Assembly: GCF_947242115.1 (NCBI RefSeq)
Contig: NC_074717.1
Span: 36,000,201-36,064,200, forward strand
Reading direction: 5' to 3'
DNA: 64,000 nucleotides
Source: Biomphalaria glabrata
Lineage: Eukaryota; Mollusca; Gastropoda; Planorbidae
Shown piece after piece: positions 45,401 through 54,725 of the stretch. Both the position numbers and the translations under genes were made by a program. Position 1 is the stretch's first letter; each line of letters opens with the position of its first letter. The notes under the pieces were generated by a model, which saw only the letters and a program-made list of their open reading frames with translations, made no database searches and was not told the origin of the DNA.

Positions 45401-46107
45401 AGGGGGTGTGGTGTGCTAGGAGATTGGTAAAAGGCTTCTAAACCGAGCAATCTTGGGTTCAAATCTCATTGACGATCGGGATTTTGGATTTCTAATTTTT
45501 TTTTAGGATTCCCTGAGTCCACCCAACTCTGTATATTCGACATCAGCTGGGCAAAGTAGGCGGTTGGTTGATAAAGACTAGTTGTGCTGGCAACATGACA
45601 CCCTCGTTATCTGTCTGCCTTGTAAACAGATAATCCTTACATCATCTGCCCCATAGATAGCAACAGTGGCGTAGCTAGGGTGGAAGAAGGGGGAGAATTT
45701 TAAAACTCCCCTGGGCCCCCACTTGAGGTGGGCCCCAGAATTAGTGTTCTAAATGTTTTTACAATACACGTCAAATATTACGCAAATTGCATGGAGGTCA
45801 AGACCCCGTGAGCCCCCAAATGATGTCTAATTCCTAGCTGCGCCACTGGATAGCCAAGTCTGAAAGGAATACTTACTACTTCATTATACTCCATTACCTT
45901 TATCCATCATTATACTCCATTACCTTTATCCATGTTACATTGTTGTTGTTGATTTGTTGTTTTAAGGATTCCAGGTATCAACAAGAAATTCGAAGATTGA
46001 AATGCGACCTTGAGCAAGAGAGTAACTGCAGGCGAGAGCTGGAATACCAGATCGCCAGCAAGGACCAGCTGATCAACTCCTTGAGATACAAGTGTGGCTG
46101 CAAGTGA
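24439..46107 (+). CDS. Cysteine-rich coiled-coil protein, 17 exons, about 655 residues
   Basis: Exons: 24439-24546, 25662-25754, 25941-26126, 26238-26362, 27579-27684, 29439-29530, 30779-30917, 32245-32328, 33767-33934, 34380-34568, 35756-35839, 37107-37187, 37828-37887, 38303-38434, 39136-39240, 42576-42650, 45967-46107 (stop TGA). All join in frame with AG acceptors and GT donors. The chosen ATG (MNRQEMESLRGEL) is the first in the open exon; the frame is open upstream to 24407, so an earlier start is possible. The product is almost entirely predicted coiled coil with no signal peptide or membrane segment. By my count it has about 56 Cys, often paired (LCCCQEE, LSCCQND, LCNCHEE, LNCCEES, ELCCTRE, LCNCQKK) and ending KCGCK. 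The second exon (MRIQLLEAYVKDLNEQNEML) looks like a conserved animal coiled-coil segment, but I cannot name the family. A structural or filament role is inference. Exons 9, 10, 11, 16 and 17 have counterparts at 54726-62184. Confidence 0.85.
24675..24815 (+). repeat. 25-bp tandem repeat
   Basis: About five units with core GGGTTGTTCCATCATTGTGT lie in intron 1 of the coiled-coil gene. They are slightly diverged. Confidence 0.8.
24850..24935 (+). mobile_element. SINE family A, 5' fragment
   Basis: Decayed head: GTGGCTGAAGTATGAACCGC, then GAGTTCAAATCTCG as box B. Confidence 0.5.
25125..25365 (-). mobile_element. tRNA-derived SINE, family A
   Basis: Reverse copy with GGGTGTCATGTGGCCAACAC and a head near 25340-25365 (AAGCACTTTACCACCCGG). 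Diverged. Confidence 0.75.
25548..25640 (+). repeat. Short tandem repeat before an exon
   Basis: Four or five units built on TTGAGTGACTAGACTA end about 20 bp before the acceptor at 25661 of the coiled-coil gene. Confidence 0.8.
27220..27495 (+). mobile_element. tRNA-derived SINE, family A
   Basis: Head near GTGGTTGAGTGTTAAATCGC, body GAAGACTGGAATTTTTG in variant form, tail CTGAAAGGGGGTACTT. Confidence 0.8.
27705..28372 (+). repeat. Minisatellite, 30-34 bp units, starting 20 bp after a splice donor
   Basis: About 21 near-identical units with core GAATTACATGCAACTTTATA and a variable GAGAGA or GAAAGA run. It begins just after the exon 5 donor at 27684 of the coiled-coil gene; the intronic sequence next to the donor seems to be the seed. 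Units differ mainly in the length of the purine run. Confidence 0.95.
28373..29438. other. Intron of the coiled-coil gene
   Basis: AT-rich. 29060-29335 is GC-richer and looks like an old mobile-element piece (CAGCGTTCCACGTTCTTTCC), possibly antisense LINE, but I could not place it. Confidence 0.4.
29635..29895 (-). mobile_element. tRNA-derived SINE, family A
   Basis: Reverse copy with GAGGGTGTCATGTGGCCAGC and CCAGGATTTGAACCTGGGAC as box B. Confidence 0.8.
31845..32130 (-). mobile_element. tRNA-derived SINE, family A
   Basis: Reverse copy with GTCATGTGGCCAGCACAACG and CACCGAGATTCGAAC. It ends about 115 bp before exon 8 of the coiled-coil gene. Confidence 0.8.
32298..32958 (+). repeat. 41-bp minisatellite built from an exon end plus its 5' splice site
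   Basis: The unit runs from CCAAGACACGCACTC through TCTAATGCAGAG/GTCAGTATA. The first unit is the last ten codons of exon 8 (QDTHSYSNAE) and its donor at 32328/32329. About 15 more copies follow in the intron, each with a GAG/GTCAGT-type donor. Most downstream units read ACATAGTCTTATTC in place of ACGCACTCTTATTC. The unit length is not a multiple of three, and reading on from the normal donor meets an in-frame TAA within the first intronic unit. Confidence 0.95.
32959..33766. other. Intron of the coiled-coil gene
   Basis: 33480-33690 is GC-richer and probably an old mobile element; otherwise nothing recognised. Confidence 0.4.
34712..35045. mobile_element. Probable MITE with CACTGGCGGATTCA end
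   Basis: Opens CACTGGCGGATTCAGGGG and closes TGGATTCGCCCATG, with G and C runs inside. The ends are imperfect inverted repeats. In an intron of the coiled-coil gene. Confidence 0.5.
35935..37012 (+). repeat. 20-bp minisatellite, about 52 copies
   Basis: The unit is TTTTCATTTAGCTCGTGATG with many variants at the G/A and C/T positions. It fills most of the intron between exons 11 and 12 of the coiled-coil gene. Each unit holds TTTTCATTTAG, which resembles a short 3' splice site, followed by CT. Confidence 0.95.
38687..38999. mobile_element. hAT-type MITE, CAGTGATGGGC family
   Basis: Starts CAGTGATGGGCAA and ends GGCCCATCACTG, with GGCGGG... motifs near each end. Flanks are only partly alike, so it is old or ends are slightly off. 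In an intron of the coiled-coil gene. Confidence 0.7.
39526..39842 (-). repeat. 3' LTR of the gag-only element
   Basis: 317 bp with TG...CA ends; pairs with 41694-42011. It is the 3' copy with respect to the minus-strand gag. Confidence 0.9.
39883..41211 (-). CDS. Gag protein of the LTR element, with zinc knuckle
   Basis: A 442-residue frame inside the LTR element. The N-terminal half is capsid-like and rich in helix-forming residues (FSGDGRNDEVSIEDFVREIR, SLLEFSHRLFKEF). The C-terminal third is basic and holds one CCHC zinc knuckle, CTQCWEVGHVRRHC. Gag packages the element's RNA in a particle. No protease, reverse transcriptase or integrase follows, so it would depend on another element. 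Confidence 0.85.
   Translation of the reverse strand: MKLACQRSHYIIEPARKIRHFSGDGRNDEVSIEDFVREIRDLWELRPYLSPQEKTATIIANISGPARVEVDLQPSHIRSDPEALLDALTSAFEVIIPVREAEITFLMSQQRRSESLLEFSHRLFKEFTTAIRQEQREGIDCFKEERLRDQYAYGVRDPELRRELFRFIAQHPQISFQTLRNYAFKLENKNKDAARAQEQWSEVLLAKLAKLEKQLEEIKGSGYNSLPSSTNPLSSQPHSQRRPTQRHTKHSNQNRIRPTAPPGLVWSRTKRGFFPYTDDGSPVCTQCWEVGHVRRHCQQSPQLTAEVQSVSNSEPIVSQPTHQVEQRTSEQQADAMYNTDASHSIQTSRNRNFNSGQPNKNRHNRVQRPDRQRRNYKHFNQPQRRFRSLLPITLSTASQSLCLEKDRPLCMADGTSTLQTGKMFVVPEDTDKKQLFQFSETY
41694..42011 (-). repeat. 5' LTR of the gag-only element
   Basis: 318 bp with TG...CA ends; the 5' copy with respect to the minus-strand gag. Confidence 0.9.
42651..42950 (+). mobile_element. LINE 3' end (RT tail plus 3' UTR)
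   Basis: Frame to 42873 holds RTNSYKCSFFPSAIREWNGL followed by PESARKTNDLAEFLSH, typical of LINE ORF2 C-termini, then a UTR ending GAAGTAACGTCTGTAAT. It begins within about ten bases of the exon 16 donor at 42650. Confidence 0.7.
42955..43020 (+). mobile_element. Partial MITE end, CAGTAGCGGCCCTAGG
   Basis: A short GC-rich stretch begins like common animal hAT MITE ends; only one end is seen, directly after a LINE tail. Confidence 0.35.
43355..43440 (+). mobile_element. LINE-associated tail with (ATAAG)n
   Basis: AGATAAGATAAGATAAGATA followed by CTTTTATTGATCCAATCAAA, the same junction seen in reverse at 21200. Confidence 0.5.
43441..45409. other. Intron of the coiled-coil gene
   Basis: Holds the 51-bp MITE at 44607. 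Otherwise AT-rich, with no exon or repeat recognised. Confidence 0.45.
44607..44657. mobile_element. 51-bp hAT-type MITE
   Basis: Starts CAGTGATGCCCAAAATACGG and ends GGGCATCACTG. Both flanks are GTCTAAAC, a perfect 8-bp target duplication. Only the two ends remain. Confidence 0.9.
45410..45875 (+). mobile_element. SINE family A, interrupted by a MITE
   Basis: The SINE runs to about 45663 and resumes at 45849 (GATAGCCAAGTCTGAAAGG); the 45664-45848 MITE splits its tail. Confidence 0.8.
45664..45848. mobile_element. hAT-type MITE inserted in a SINE
   Basis: 185 bp with CAGTGGCGTAGCTAGG and CTAGCTGCGCCACTG ends. Flanks GATAGCAA and GATAGCCA form an 8-bp duplication with one difference. The surrounding SINE tail continues on the far side, so this insertion is younger than the SINE. 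Confidence 0.85.
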
Positions 46108-46349
46108 CATCATAACTCCAGTTCCATCCATTTAAACACATTTTGTTTCATTTCTGCACCCCAGAAAAAAAGAATTTTTGTCTTTATTATTGAAATACTT
46201 GTGAAATTTCCCAAACTTTACTACTCTATTTAAGAAAAAGAAAAGCAATATACTAATTTTGAATGTTTGATCAGGCTAACTAAACTAGCACTTAATTTAC
46301 TGTCACTGTGTGACTGGGTTTTTTTTCCTCGAATTGTTTATTTGCTGTA

Positions 46350-46355
46350 AATAAA
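46350..46355 (+). terminator. Poly(A) signal AATAAA, coiled-coil gene
   Basis: AATAAA lies 243 bp after the TGA at 46107. A second signal, also AATAAA, is at 46918-46923 and could serve a longer 3' UTR. Which one is used cannot be told from sequence. Confidence 0.45.
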
Positions 46356-46917
46356 CGCCGAGAATCAACATTGTTCAGTATCGGAGGATATTATGATGAT
46401 AATAATGTTAAAATGTTAATAATATTAGTAAAAATGGCAATATAACTCTTCATGAAAGAGTGGTAATAGCAAATATTTGTAGTGTCTCACTATTAGTGCT
46501 GTAGCAGGTCTACTGTTGAGCTGTTATAGTAAAGCTGCATGGAATTGATTTGAACATCTATCTCGAAAGAATAGCACCAAAAGATTTACACTGTTGAGAT
46601 GTTAATCTCCACTACATCCTAGGCTGGTATGTGTAATCATCGTGACACAATCTATTGGTTACTAATAAGACTAAGTTCACTTAGTATTGAACGATTCATT
46701 TAAATTATATCTTTTAGAAATACTCCCTGACAATTATGTCCACTAACAAAATGTTATGATGTTTTCTTCACAAATATTCATGATTGTAAATATGATACAT
46801 GCTTAGATTTATGTCTAATGTTTGGATATTTTATTATTAATTTGGGTCAAGATGGGGCCTGGCTAAATGTATTCTGTCAACAATTTGAAGGAAAATGTCA
46901 AATATTTTATCTTTTGA

Positions 46918-46923
46918 AATAAA
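46918..46923 (+). terminator. Alternative poly(A) signal AATAAA
   Basis: Second AATAAA after the coiled-coil gene stop, about 810 bp downstream. It precedes the SINE fragment that begins near 47035. Confidence 0.35.
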
Positions 46924-47034
46924 ACTTGAAAAGATATCTCAAAATAAAATCACCATTACTCAGTGTTTGTTTGTGCTTTTTTATATCATTATCGTCATCT
47001 TTACCATAGATCACAAGGTCTGGAACTTTTCTTT

Positions 47035-47235
47035 TTACTTTACTGACCATAAGGGACCTTAACTTTGAAGACTGTGATTTTCATTTTCAGTATTAAGTCC
47101 ACCCAGCTCCAATGGGTACCTGACATTAGTTGGTTAAAAGTAAATGTGTTTGGTCGTTGTGCTGTCCACATTACATCCTCGTTAACCATTGGCCACAGAA
47201 CCAAGTGACCTTGACATACCATGTGGAACAGCATC
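47035..47235 (+). mobile_element. SINE family A, 3' part
   Basis: Contains CCACCCAGCTCCAATGGGTA, CTGACATTAGTTGG and GGTCGTTGTGCTG; the tRNA-like head is missing. Confidence 0.75.
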
Positions 47236-47539
47236 TGTACTTTTGGTTCAATATCATTCCCTATTGAACAAAAACAATCTCCTAGCTTCTCTTATGAAAT
47301 GGTTTTAATAAAAATATAAATTTAAACAAGCAAATATTTTTTTATAAAAAAAAACAAAGCTTATATAAAGTGTAGTTGTATCAATTAGTTTGGATCAGTC
47401 ATGTAATTAAATTTGTAATAAAATTAGCTTTCTCAATACGCTTTGATCCTATCACTTTTCTGGAACAGTTGGAAAGGGGGTAGAAGAGGGTATGTGTGTG
47501 ATCGCTTTTTAATGCATTTATGAAAAAAAAATATCAGTG

Positions 47540-47605
47540 ACCTGATTTCGAATTCGAGAGCTAAGGCCTCCTCCAGTCAATACGGTAACCACTGTGCCAG
47601 CCGGG
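47540..47605 (-). mobile_element. tRNA-like SINE head fragment
   Basis: Reverse strand reads as a tRNA-like head with CTCGAATTCGAAATC near box B and GGTTACCGTATTGACTGG. Too short to assign. Confidence 0.4.
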
Positions 47606-48394
47606 GGGGGGGCTGCTTATGAAAATAGGTGTTATAGTTATTTAAAAACCTTTCTACGAACAATAAAGGGGACTAATTCAACTTATACCACCTTATCAGC
47701 CTCTCTTTCCCTTGTTCGATTCAGAGACTCCATTGGTAGCGAAAAACATGCTGGGAATTACTCCCTTAGAGCACGTGAGAGGATGCGAGCAGTGAGTTTT
47801 AAGGTTGCCTTGTCCCCGTACAAGAACAGCCTTTGTGTCGGACATGTACCAGTTATCTCTCTATCAAATCCTTATCCCAATCACCTTGTTCGAGATACCA
47901 AACAAAATAATTAAATAGCAATAGTAAATTAAATGATTTTGTTTATTAATTCATAGTCTTTTCCACCGTTGGGGCCTTTTTATTCTTTGAAATTGTCTTC
48001 CAGTTTTTTTGTTTTTATTTTCCTTTTTTTCCAGCCCCGCTCCCTGCATTAATGTCTATGTCATCAAAGTACGGGGGAGGTGGGGAATATTTTCACTAAA
48101 GAAAAAGTTATACTTCTTATACACAACTAGACCGGAAATGATTGACTATGGTGTTAAAGTTAAAGCATGGAACTATAGGCTAAGTCTACTCACTAGACCT
48201 AGTAGTGATTCATTTCAGTGCAAAGTTTCTGCAGGAAATGAAAAAAATCAGACATAGGTTTTGTTGTAAGTAGATCCAAGAGTCTTAATCTAATTACGAT
48301 TTAACTATTGTATGCCCTAAACTTAATAGCAATGCATCTTTATATAGACCTAGTAGAGCTAGCGTATGCAAACTTATAGGCCCTACTACGCCTA

Positions 48395-48520
48395 TCAAAA
48401 ATAAATCTAGATCTAATCTAGATCTAAATTACATCTAGATCTAGATCTAGTCTTTAAAAAAAATCTATATATGATCTAGATCTATATCTAATCTTTAAAA
48501 ATCTAGATCTAGTCTAAAAT
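48395..48520 (+). repeat. AGATCTAGATCT-rich palindromic simple repeat
   Basis: Clustered AGATCT and CTAGA blocks, each self-complementary, between the two coiled-coil loci. A similar block is at 63340-63790. Confidence 0.7.
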
Positions 48521-48639
48521 AAATTCTAATTAATGACGCGATAGAAATCAACACTCAGAAACATGGCGGGAGTTTCATTTTAAACTATTGGTCAACTTGA
48601 TCAACTTTATTTTCACTCTATAAGGTATGTCCTGAGTCA

Positions 48640-49160
48640 GAAGATGAAGGAGGAGTGCAGTATTTCACGTGACTACGCAGTCCAATCTATGATCTTCATT
48701 TTCTTTTTTTTGGCCACATCAAGCGCAGACAGTTGTCTGCCGATGGTCTGTTTAGGATTAGGTTTTCGCTTCACCGTCTACGTGTGTCCTCAGCTGAAGA
48801 TTTTCCCTTTTGGTCTCCTGCTATTTAGTTCGAAGGCCACCTGCTGTTAGGTGCTCTCTTGTTTTATGGCGCAGTTTAAACGAGCTGGCTCTTAAGCTGG
48901 TATTCGGAGCGTTTTTGTGGGACACCTTTCAGTTCACCAAAAAGCACTGCCTTTGGCATACGGTCTTCCCCCTATGCGGAATATGTAGCTGTCGAAGTTT
49001 ATACTGTATATACCGGCATTCGCAAGTACGTCGATATGTGTGATGCGGCCTTGCCAACGTATGCCCATGATGGAGTGCAGACTTCTTTGGTGAAAGCGTT
49101 CAAGAAGTCTTAATTGCTTTCTATATAGTACCCATGTCTCAGAGGAGGGTTTAGAGAACC
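48640..49160 (-). mobile_element. LINE ORF2 C-terminal fragment
   Basis: Shares a long stretch with 52905-53330 (for example GCAGTATTTCACGTGACTAC against the equivalent there), which encodes the zinc-finger-like LINE end on the minus strand. More decayed than that copy. Confidence 0.6.
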
Positions 49161-49819
49161 ACTGCTTGGTAGAGACTTATTTTTGTAGGCAGGAGGAATG
49201 ATTTTATTCCGTCACACTCTTGCCTGGAGGTGCCCAAAAGCGCTACTTGCTTTAGCAAGACTTCTGAAAGGGATGTGTGGTTGAATACCGTGATTCCAAT
49301 ATATGTAAAGTAATATACCACGTTAAGGGGCTGTCAATTCATTATATGACATAATACAACACGTTGAAAGACGCATAATATAATATAGTTCGTCCATCAT
49401 AATTCACTGATGACCTCTTTTGTCATCCAGGGATCTGAGGGCTTTGCACTGCTATCTCATGTGGTTAGTGAAACAGAAAAGATAGGCTGCACACTGGGCA
49501 GTTGCAAGTTACATTGATTTTATTCTCTGGCGCTTTTCTTCAGCTAAGGCTGTTGTCTTGTCCACAGCAATTTTTACGCTAGTTTTTAGAACGCGGCTAC
49601 CTGATGCTCTATCATTGTCTTCCGTCTTCTGAGGAAGGCTTTGAGCGTGTCCCTACAGCGTTTTTTTTTTTGACAAACTCTGGATGGCTTTCCAATCTGT
49701 TAGCTGTTTTAAGAGCAAACAATAATTTGAACTCGTGTCTCAGACATGAAGTGTGTGACAGGTGGGGAAATGTGACGTGTGTTTGGCGCGTTTTATGTCT
49801 AGGGGATGATTATTTTTAA

Positions 49820-51845
49820 AGCTATCACACACCAACCTATCAGCATATGAATCGGGAGCAGACACGCAACGAGACAAAGCAATGAAAGATAGATACAAAA
49901 GTTAAAAATGAAGAATATTTATTTACATAAATATACATATAAGAATAAAAGGGGGAGGGTTTGCTTCTATCTCTAAATAATACTAGCTTTAATCATCACT
50001 CTTGCATTTAATAAGAGAGTATGTCACTTTGTCCTCTGACTTAGCTGGTTGTCCTGTTGATGTCGTGGCTGGCTGTGATCCTGGCTTGAGGTTCTGCAGC
50101 TGGAGGTGGCGCTCTAGCGGATAGAGGGACGCCGGTGATTCAGTTCTTGTGGAGTTTCAATCCCAAAATCTAATATCTGTAGTGGGCTCAGTAGGGCGGG
50201 TGGCCGGCTACCGTTGGCACAAGGTTGCTGCGGGCAGAGCTGATCTGCCGTGGGCAGCGTAGTTGACAGGATATGTCCAGTGAGTTGCAGAGGGTTGGCG
50301 TAGCTATGACGTCTCACACAGATCCGAATCTATAGGGACGTCGCACCTAATAGCTTGACAGGTGGGCTGTCGAATAGGCGGGCAATGCCGATAGCGCCAA
50401 GTGGTAGAGTTGAGTAGATCTCAGTAGGCAAGTGCAGTGCTGAATAGCACTAAGCACAGATGCAGGTAAATAGATAGTTGATCCGATGAATAAATAGGCA
50501 GACACCTGAGGGAGGCTGCGGATAAATAAAGACAAGTTAGGACATGTCTCTCATGCATCTTATCGATGCCCTCGACTGAGGTGCATTCGTCAGATTGGTA
50601 AAATTGCTTTAGAGCACAATAGGGAGATGATGACAAATGGGATTGGGAAAATAGATGGCTGATAGTATCAATATAAAAGGTACATAGAAGGGAAAGTAAT
50701 AATATAAAAATGTACATAAAAGGGGAAATAATAATCTCAAATAAATAACACAGGTGGATAGAGAAAGAGAGGGGGGGGGATGGACGGTGGTCAGCGACCC
50801 AGACGATTTGTTTACATATGACCGTGGGTCGAGAACAATGGAGCGCGCTTGAATGGAGATGGTGTCCGTTCAAGCGGCGCAACTCTCATTAGAGTAAAAT
50901 GAGTAAAGGGGAGATAATTCAATACAGGGGAGATAACTCATATCTCTTTTCTAGACGCAGTATTAGTGCGCTAGTGAAATTATCAAGGCGGTCAACCGAG
51001 ATAAAGGAAATAGAATAAGATGTACAAATATATACATGGTTGCATCAACGATCAATTGAGCAACGTAGCATTAATAGATTAATGCAATGCATAAATAAAT
51101 ACATAGGACATGTTTATGTTTTCTACTTACGCCAGTGAGAAATACACAATGCACTAATTAAATATAAATGAACTAGGCAAAATACACATGATAAAATCCA
51201 ATGGAAATATACACAGAGTAATTAAGATGGAACTTGTGATTAAGTTCGGCTTACCACCAGGTATTCCTCTAGGAGGGAGAATAAATGATATAGTCCAGAC
51301 TCGATAGCTCAGCTCGAATGAGAAAGAGAGAGTCTGACTTGATTTAATTTACCTTATATACAAAGGCCTGGAAAATGTGGGCGGAAACAGGAAATGCCCT
51401 AGGCTTAGAATTATCTTACACGTGGGTGAATTTGACTTGAGATGGGAGTCGCACATTGTGAATATCAATGGGCGGGTTTGTCCTCGCGGTCTCCTAGATC
51501 AAAGAGAGACGTGGGAAAAGGGGGGGGGAGAAAGATTGGTTTGCATTCCAACCAAGGTGGTGTCAACCGCGACCGTACTTCAGACATCCGGCGGGTAAGA
51601 CAAAAGAGATTGTGTGTTTACCTTTCCCCGATCAGGGGCAGATAAATGAAAGGACGCGCCTTAGCTATCTCCAATGTGGTCAACTAAGTCTAGTCTGGAG
51701 AGAGGAAAGGTGGCGCGGGTGGAGAATTTGGGGGTAAGACGAGAAAATAATTAAAATAAGATAAATAAATAATGAAAAATAATAATTAATGCTGTGATAA
51801 ATTTGAGTGACTCTGACAGCGAGTTTTTGACTTGTCACAAAGTGT
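49820..51845 (-). other. Unassigned 2-kb block with LTR-like signals
   Basis: Composition differs from the flanks. On the minus strand there is a GTATATAAGG box near 51350 and an AATAAA signal near 49925, with no convincing coding frame between; the longest frame (153 residues, 50421-50882) is low-complexity and hydrophobic and resembles no family I know. It could be a very long solo LTR or another insertion. Ends were not defined. Confidence 0.3.
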
Positions 51846-51941
51846 TAAGTCACTCAACCAACAATTAGACTTCAGGGCTTATTAATGACATTCAATTTTT
51901 AGCTCAATACTGGGATTGACAATATTTAATTTTAAATTTCA

Positions 51942-51943
51942 GG

Positions 51944-52037
<94 letters not shown>

Positions 52038-52098
52038 GTCTGTCTATCTCTCTCTATCTATCTATCTGTGTATCTATCTGCCTGTCTGTCAGTCTGTG

Positions 52099-52171
<73 letters not shown>

Positions 52172-52215
52172 AGGCCTATATATATATATATCTGTCTATC
52201 TGTCTTTCTGTCTGT

Positions 52216-52259
<44 letters not shown>

Positions 52260-52276
52260 TCAGCTATCTATATATA
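51942..52276 (+). repeat. Compound microsatellite (TC)n (TA)n (TATC)n
   Basis: A run of TC, then TA, then long TCTA arrays interrupted by TCTG variants. Any open frames here are translation of the repeat. Confidence 0.97.
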
Positions 52277-52554
52277 TTTATTGTATATAATCCAGTACAC
52301 CAAGAGTTGTTCCAGAGCTAGGAGCTCCGAGGTATCTTGTTACTGATGGACGATGATTACGTAAGGACAGTTTATTATAGACAATAAAATATCGAGAATA
52401 TTAAACGAACTACTTTTCAGTTAATATTCAGATTCAACTGAGTAACATAATTAGTAAAATCACTAAAATTAGAGACCCTCTGGTACAGCAATATAACACA
52501 CTGATCAATAACTTACAAATTCAAAGACACATCCTAATAGAATACTCGGTAAGA

Positions 52555-52750
52555 TAAAGAACCATTTGTGATCTCATATGTTAAGACAAATTCGTACAAG
52601 TGCTCCTGCTTCTATAGTTCCATTAGAGCATGAAACAGGTTGCTTGAATGAATAATGAAACCCATTTACGTAGCAGGGTGTCTTTAATTAACATGCCAGA
52701 CTAGATTGACAATGGATACTCGTATGAAGAAAAGTCTGTAATTTATAATA
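52555..52750 (+). mobile_element. LINE 3' end, decayed
   Basis: Matches the 42651 copy: GACAAATTCGTACAAGTGCT, TTCCATTAGAGC, then a GAAGAAAAGTCTGTAAT-like end. Confidence 0.6.
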
Positions 52751-52904
52751 TTAGGGTAAATGTGAATGTGGGTTGTGCTTAGAACAATATAGTTAAACAA
52801 TTTTTAAAAAAGCTTTTCATTAAAATAAATAGTTAACATTTTATAAATCTAGATGTACGCAAAATAAAAATATTAAAAGGAGAAATAATAATAATAATAA
52901 GGTT

Positions 52905-53335
52905 TGTCTTCAAGTCCGAAGATCAGTGAGGAATGCAGTATTTCCCGTGGCTGCGCAGCCCCAACTGTAACCTACATATTTTGCCACACCCAGGGCAAGC
53001 ATAACCATTGTCCGCAGGTGGTCGATTTAAATTTTCTTTTCGCCGTCTGCGTCTGTCCTCGGCAGCGGATTTTCTTTTGGTCTCAAATGTGTATCCAGCG
53101 GCGTTTTGAAGACGCCTGCTCTCTTCTATGTCAGCTAAGGCAAATTGGCGCCTAAGCTGGTCTTTAAAGCGTTTCCTTGGGGCACCTCCGTTACGTTGAC
53201 CACCTTTAAACTCACCAAAAAAGACTGCTTTTGGCATACTTTCGGGTCAGTTCGGGATACGTGTCCTGCCCAGCGTAAGTGCAGGACCATAAGAAGCCCT
53301 AACCCCTCTACACTGTTCATACCGGTGTTCGCAAG
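52905..53335 (-). mobile_element. LINE ORF2 C-terminal fragment with zinc-finger-like end
   Basis: A 104-residue minus frame (52923-53237) has GGAPRKRFKDQLRR and YACPGCGKICRLQLGLRSHG, the C-terminal block of an invertebrate LINE ORF2. No polymerase core remains. Confidence 0.75.
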
Positions 53336-53534
53336 GAAAGCAAGAAAACAAGTAAATGGAGAAATAGTTACACATTAAAAAGAGTGAGAGAAAACGAAGA
53401 GGGAGAGGGGGGAGAAAACGAAAATAAGAGACATAAAAAGAGGAATAGTGAGAAATAAAGAAAGAGAGAGAGAGGGGGGGGGGAAGTGAGAGAGAGAGAG
53501 AGAGAGAGAGAGGAAGAGAAAGAAAGCAATATAT

Positions 53535-54223
53535 TGTTACGAATCTCACTATCCAGGCTCTCTGCAAACTGCACCATACACCACCAACTTAAAGAACTTG
53601 ACAACTCAGGGCTCCAAAGTAACGTAACACTTTAATAGTTGAATAAATAACAGCCAATACTGTACAATTGGCAACACGTACACTGTACAAATATCTCTTC
53701 GATAACACCGTACCGCCGTATCAACTCTTGCACTGGCCTTTCCGTCTCGTTCCGGGCTTGCACTGGGTTCAACATTTCAGGACTGACTTCACACACTAGG
53801 CTCGTTGTGTCGGACTCGATCGCAGACCAAGATCAAGACGCCAGTCGTCTCAACTGTACTTGACAGTACTCCGCACTGAACCGTCGTAATGCTCCGTACA
53901 GAACCACACCGCTGAACTGTGCTGTAGTCGACCGGACTGTAGTGAACCAGGCTCCGAACCTTGCTGTATTGAGCCCCTTTTCTCGACCATCTTGACTGCG
54001 ACACCTCCTCTCTTATATAGGGTCCCTACTGGCCTTCTCGAACCGGACAGAACTCCGCTCGACGTTTCTAGGTGGTCAGATGACTACAACTCTCGTGACG
54101 CTCCTGAGCTCTGTTCACGACGGCGATCTTTCCCGAACCGTCCTGTTGATACTCGACTCGGCTGACCGTCGTAGCTCGTCACGTACCACTACCCCCATCT
54201 GTGCCACCACCAGGTTTATAACA
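53535..54223 (-). mobile_element. Solo LTR
   Basis: A 689-bp GC-richer block begins TGTTAC and ends ATAACA and is flanked by ATAT on both sides. On the minus strand it has CTATATAAGAG (near 54011-54021) and an ATTAAAG poly(A)-like signal about 390 bp later, as expected of an LTR. No partner LTR or interior is present. Confidence 0.65.
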
Positions 54224-54309
54224 ATATATATAGAGAGAAAGCGGGAGAGTGAAACCTGGAGACAAAGTGAAAGATTGAAAGATATTACCGAAACGGTCTT
54301 TATTTGTTC

Positions 54310-54578
54310 AGTAAAAATAAAAGTAAAGTTCCCCTTTCAGACCTTGTGGTCTATAGGGCATACGATGTAAAGGTCATCTGTTTCTGTGGCCTACGGTTAA
54401 CGAGGGTGGCCAGCACAACGACCAACCGCTTTTACTTTTCCCCAAGCAATGTCAGGTACCTATTAGAGCTGGGCGCCGAAATATTCCGAAATAAAAAATT
54501 CCAATCTTCACCAGAATTCGAACCCGGAACCCCGGTTCGGAAACCAAGCACTTTACCCCTCAGCCACCGCGCCTCCTA
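54310..54578 (-). mobile_element. tRNA-derived SINE, family A
   Basis: Well-kept reverse copy ending in the CAGCCACCGCGCCTCC head. It lies about 150 bp before the first exon of the downstream coiled-coil locus. Confidence 0.85.
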
Positions 54579-54725
54579 AGTACCAGTATCCACCTTAAAA
54601 TTTCAATTTTTTTTAGAACAGATCTATGTGGAAAAAAAACACTGCCTTCTTCAATGCATTTACCAAGTTTGCAAACTATAGCCAGATATCATGTATGTTA
54701 ATTTTTCTTCTTACTACAATAAAAG

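Larger units (their letters stand above)
47236..49819. other. Spacer between the two coiled-coil loci
   Basis: Contains the tRNA-like fragment at 47540, the AGATCT block at 48395 and the LINE piece at 48640. A frame at 47594-47914 shows no family features. Confidence 0.45.

Noticed and set aside
47594-47914. 106-codon + frame
   Set aside because: No recognisable family, no splice partners, starts inside a tRNA-like fragment edge.
50421-50882. 153-codon minus frame
   Set aside because: Low-complexity hydrophobic content, no domain, inside an LTR-like block.
51916-52346. Open frames rich in SLSLS and IYLSIYLS
   Set aside because: They are translation of a TC/TA/TATC microsatellite.
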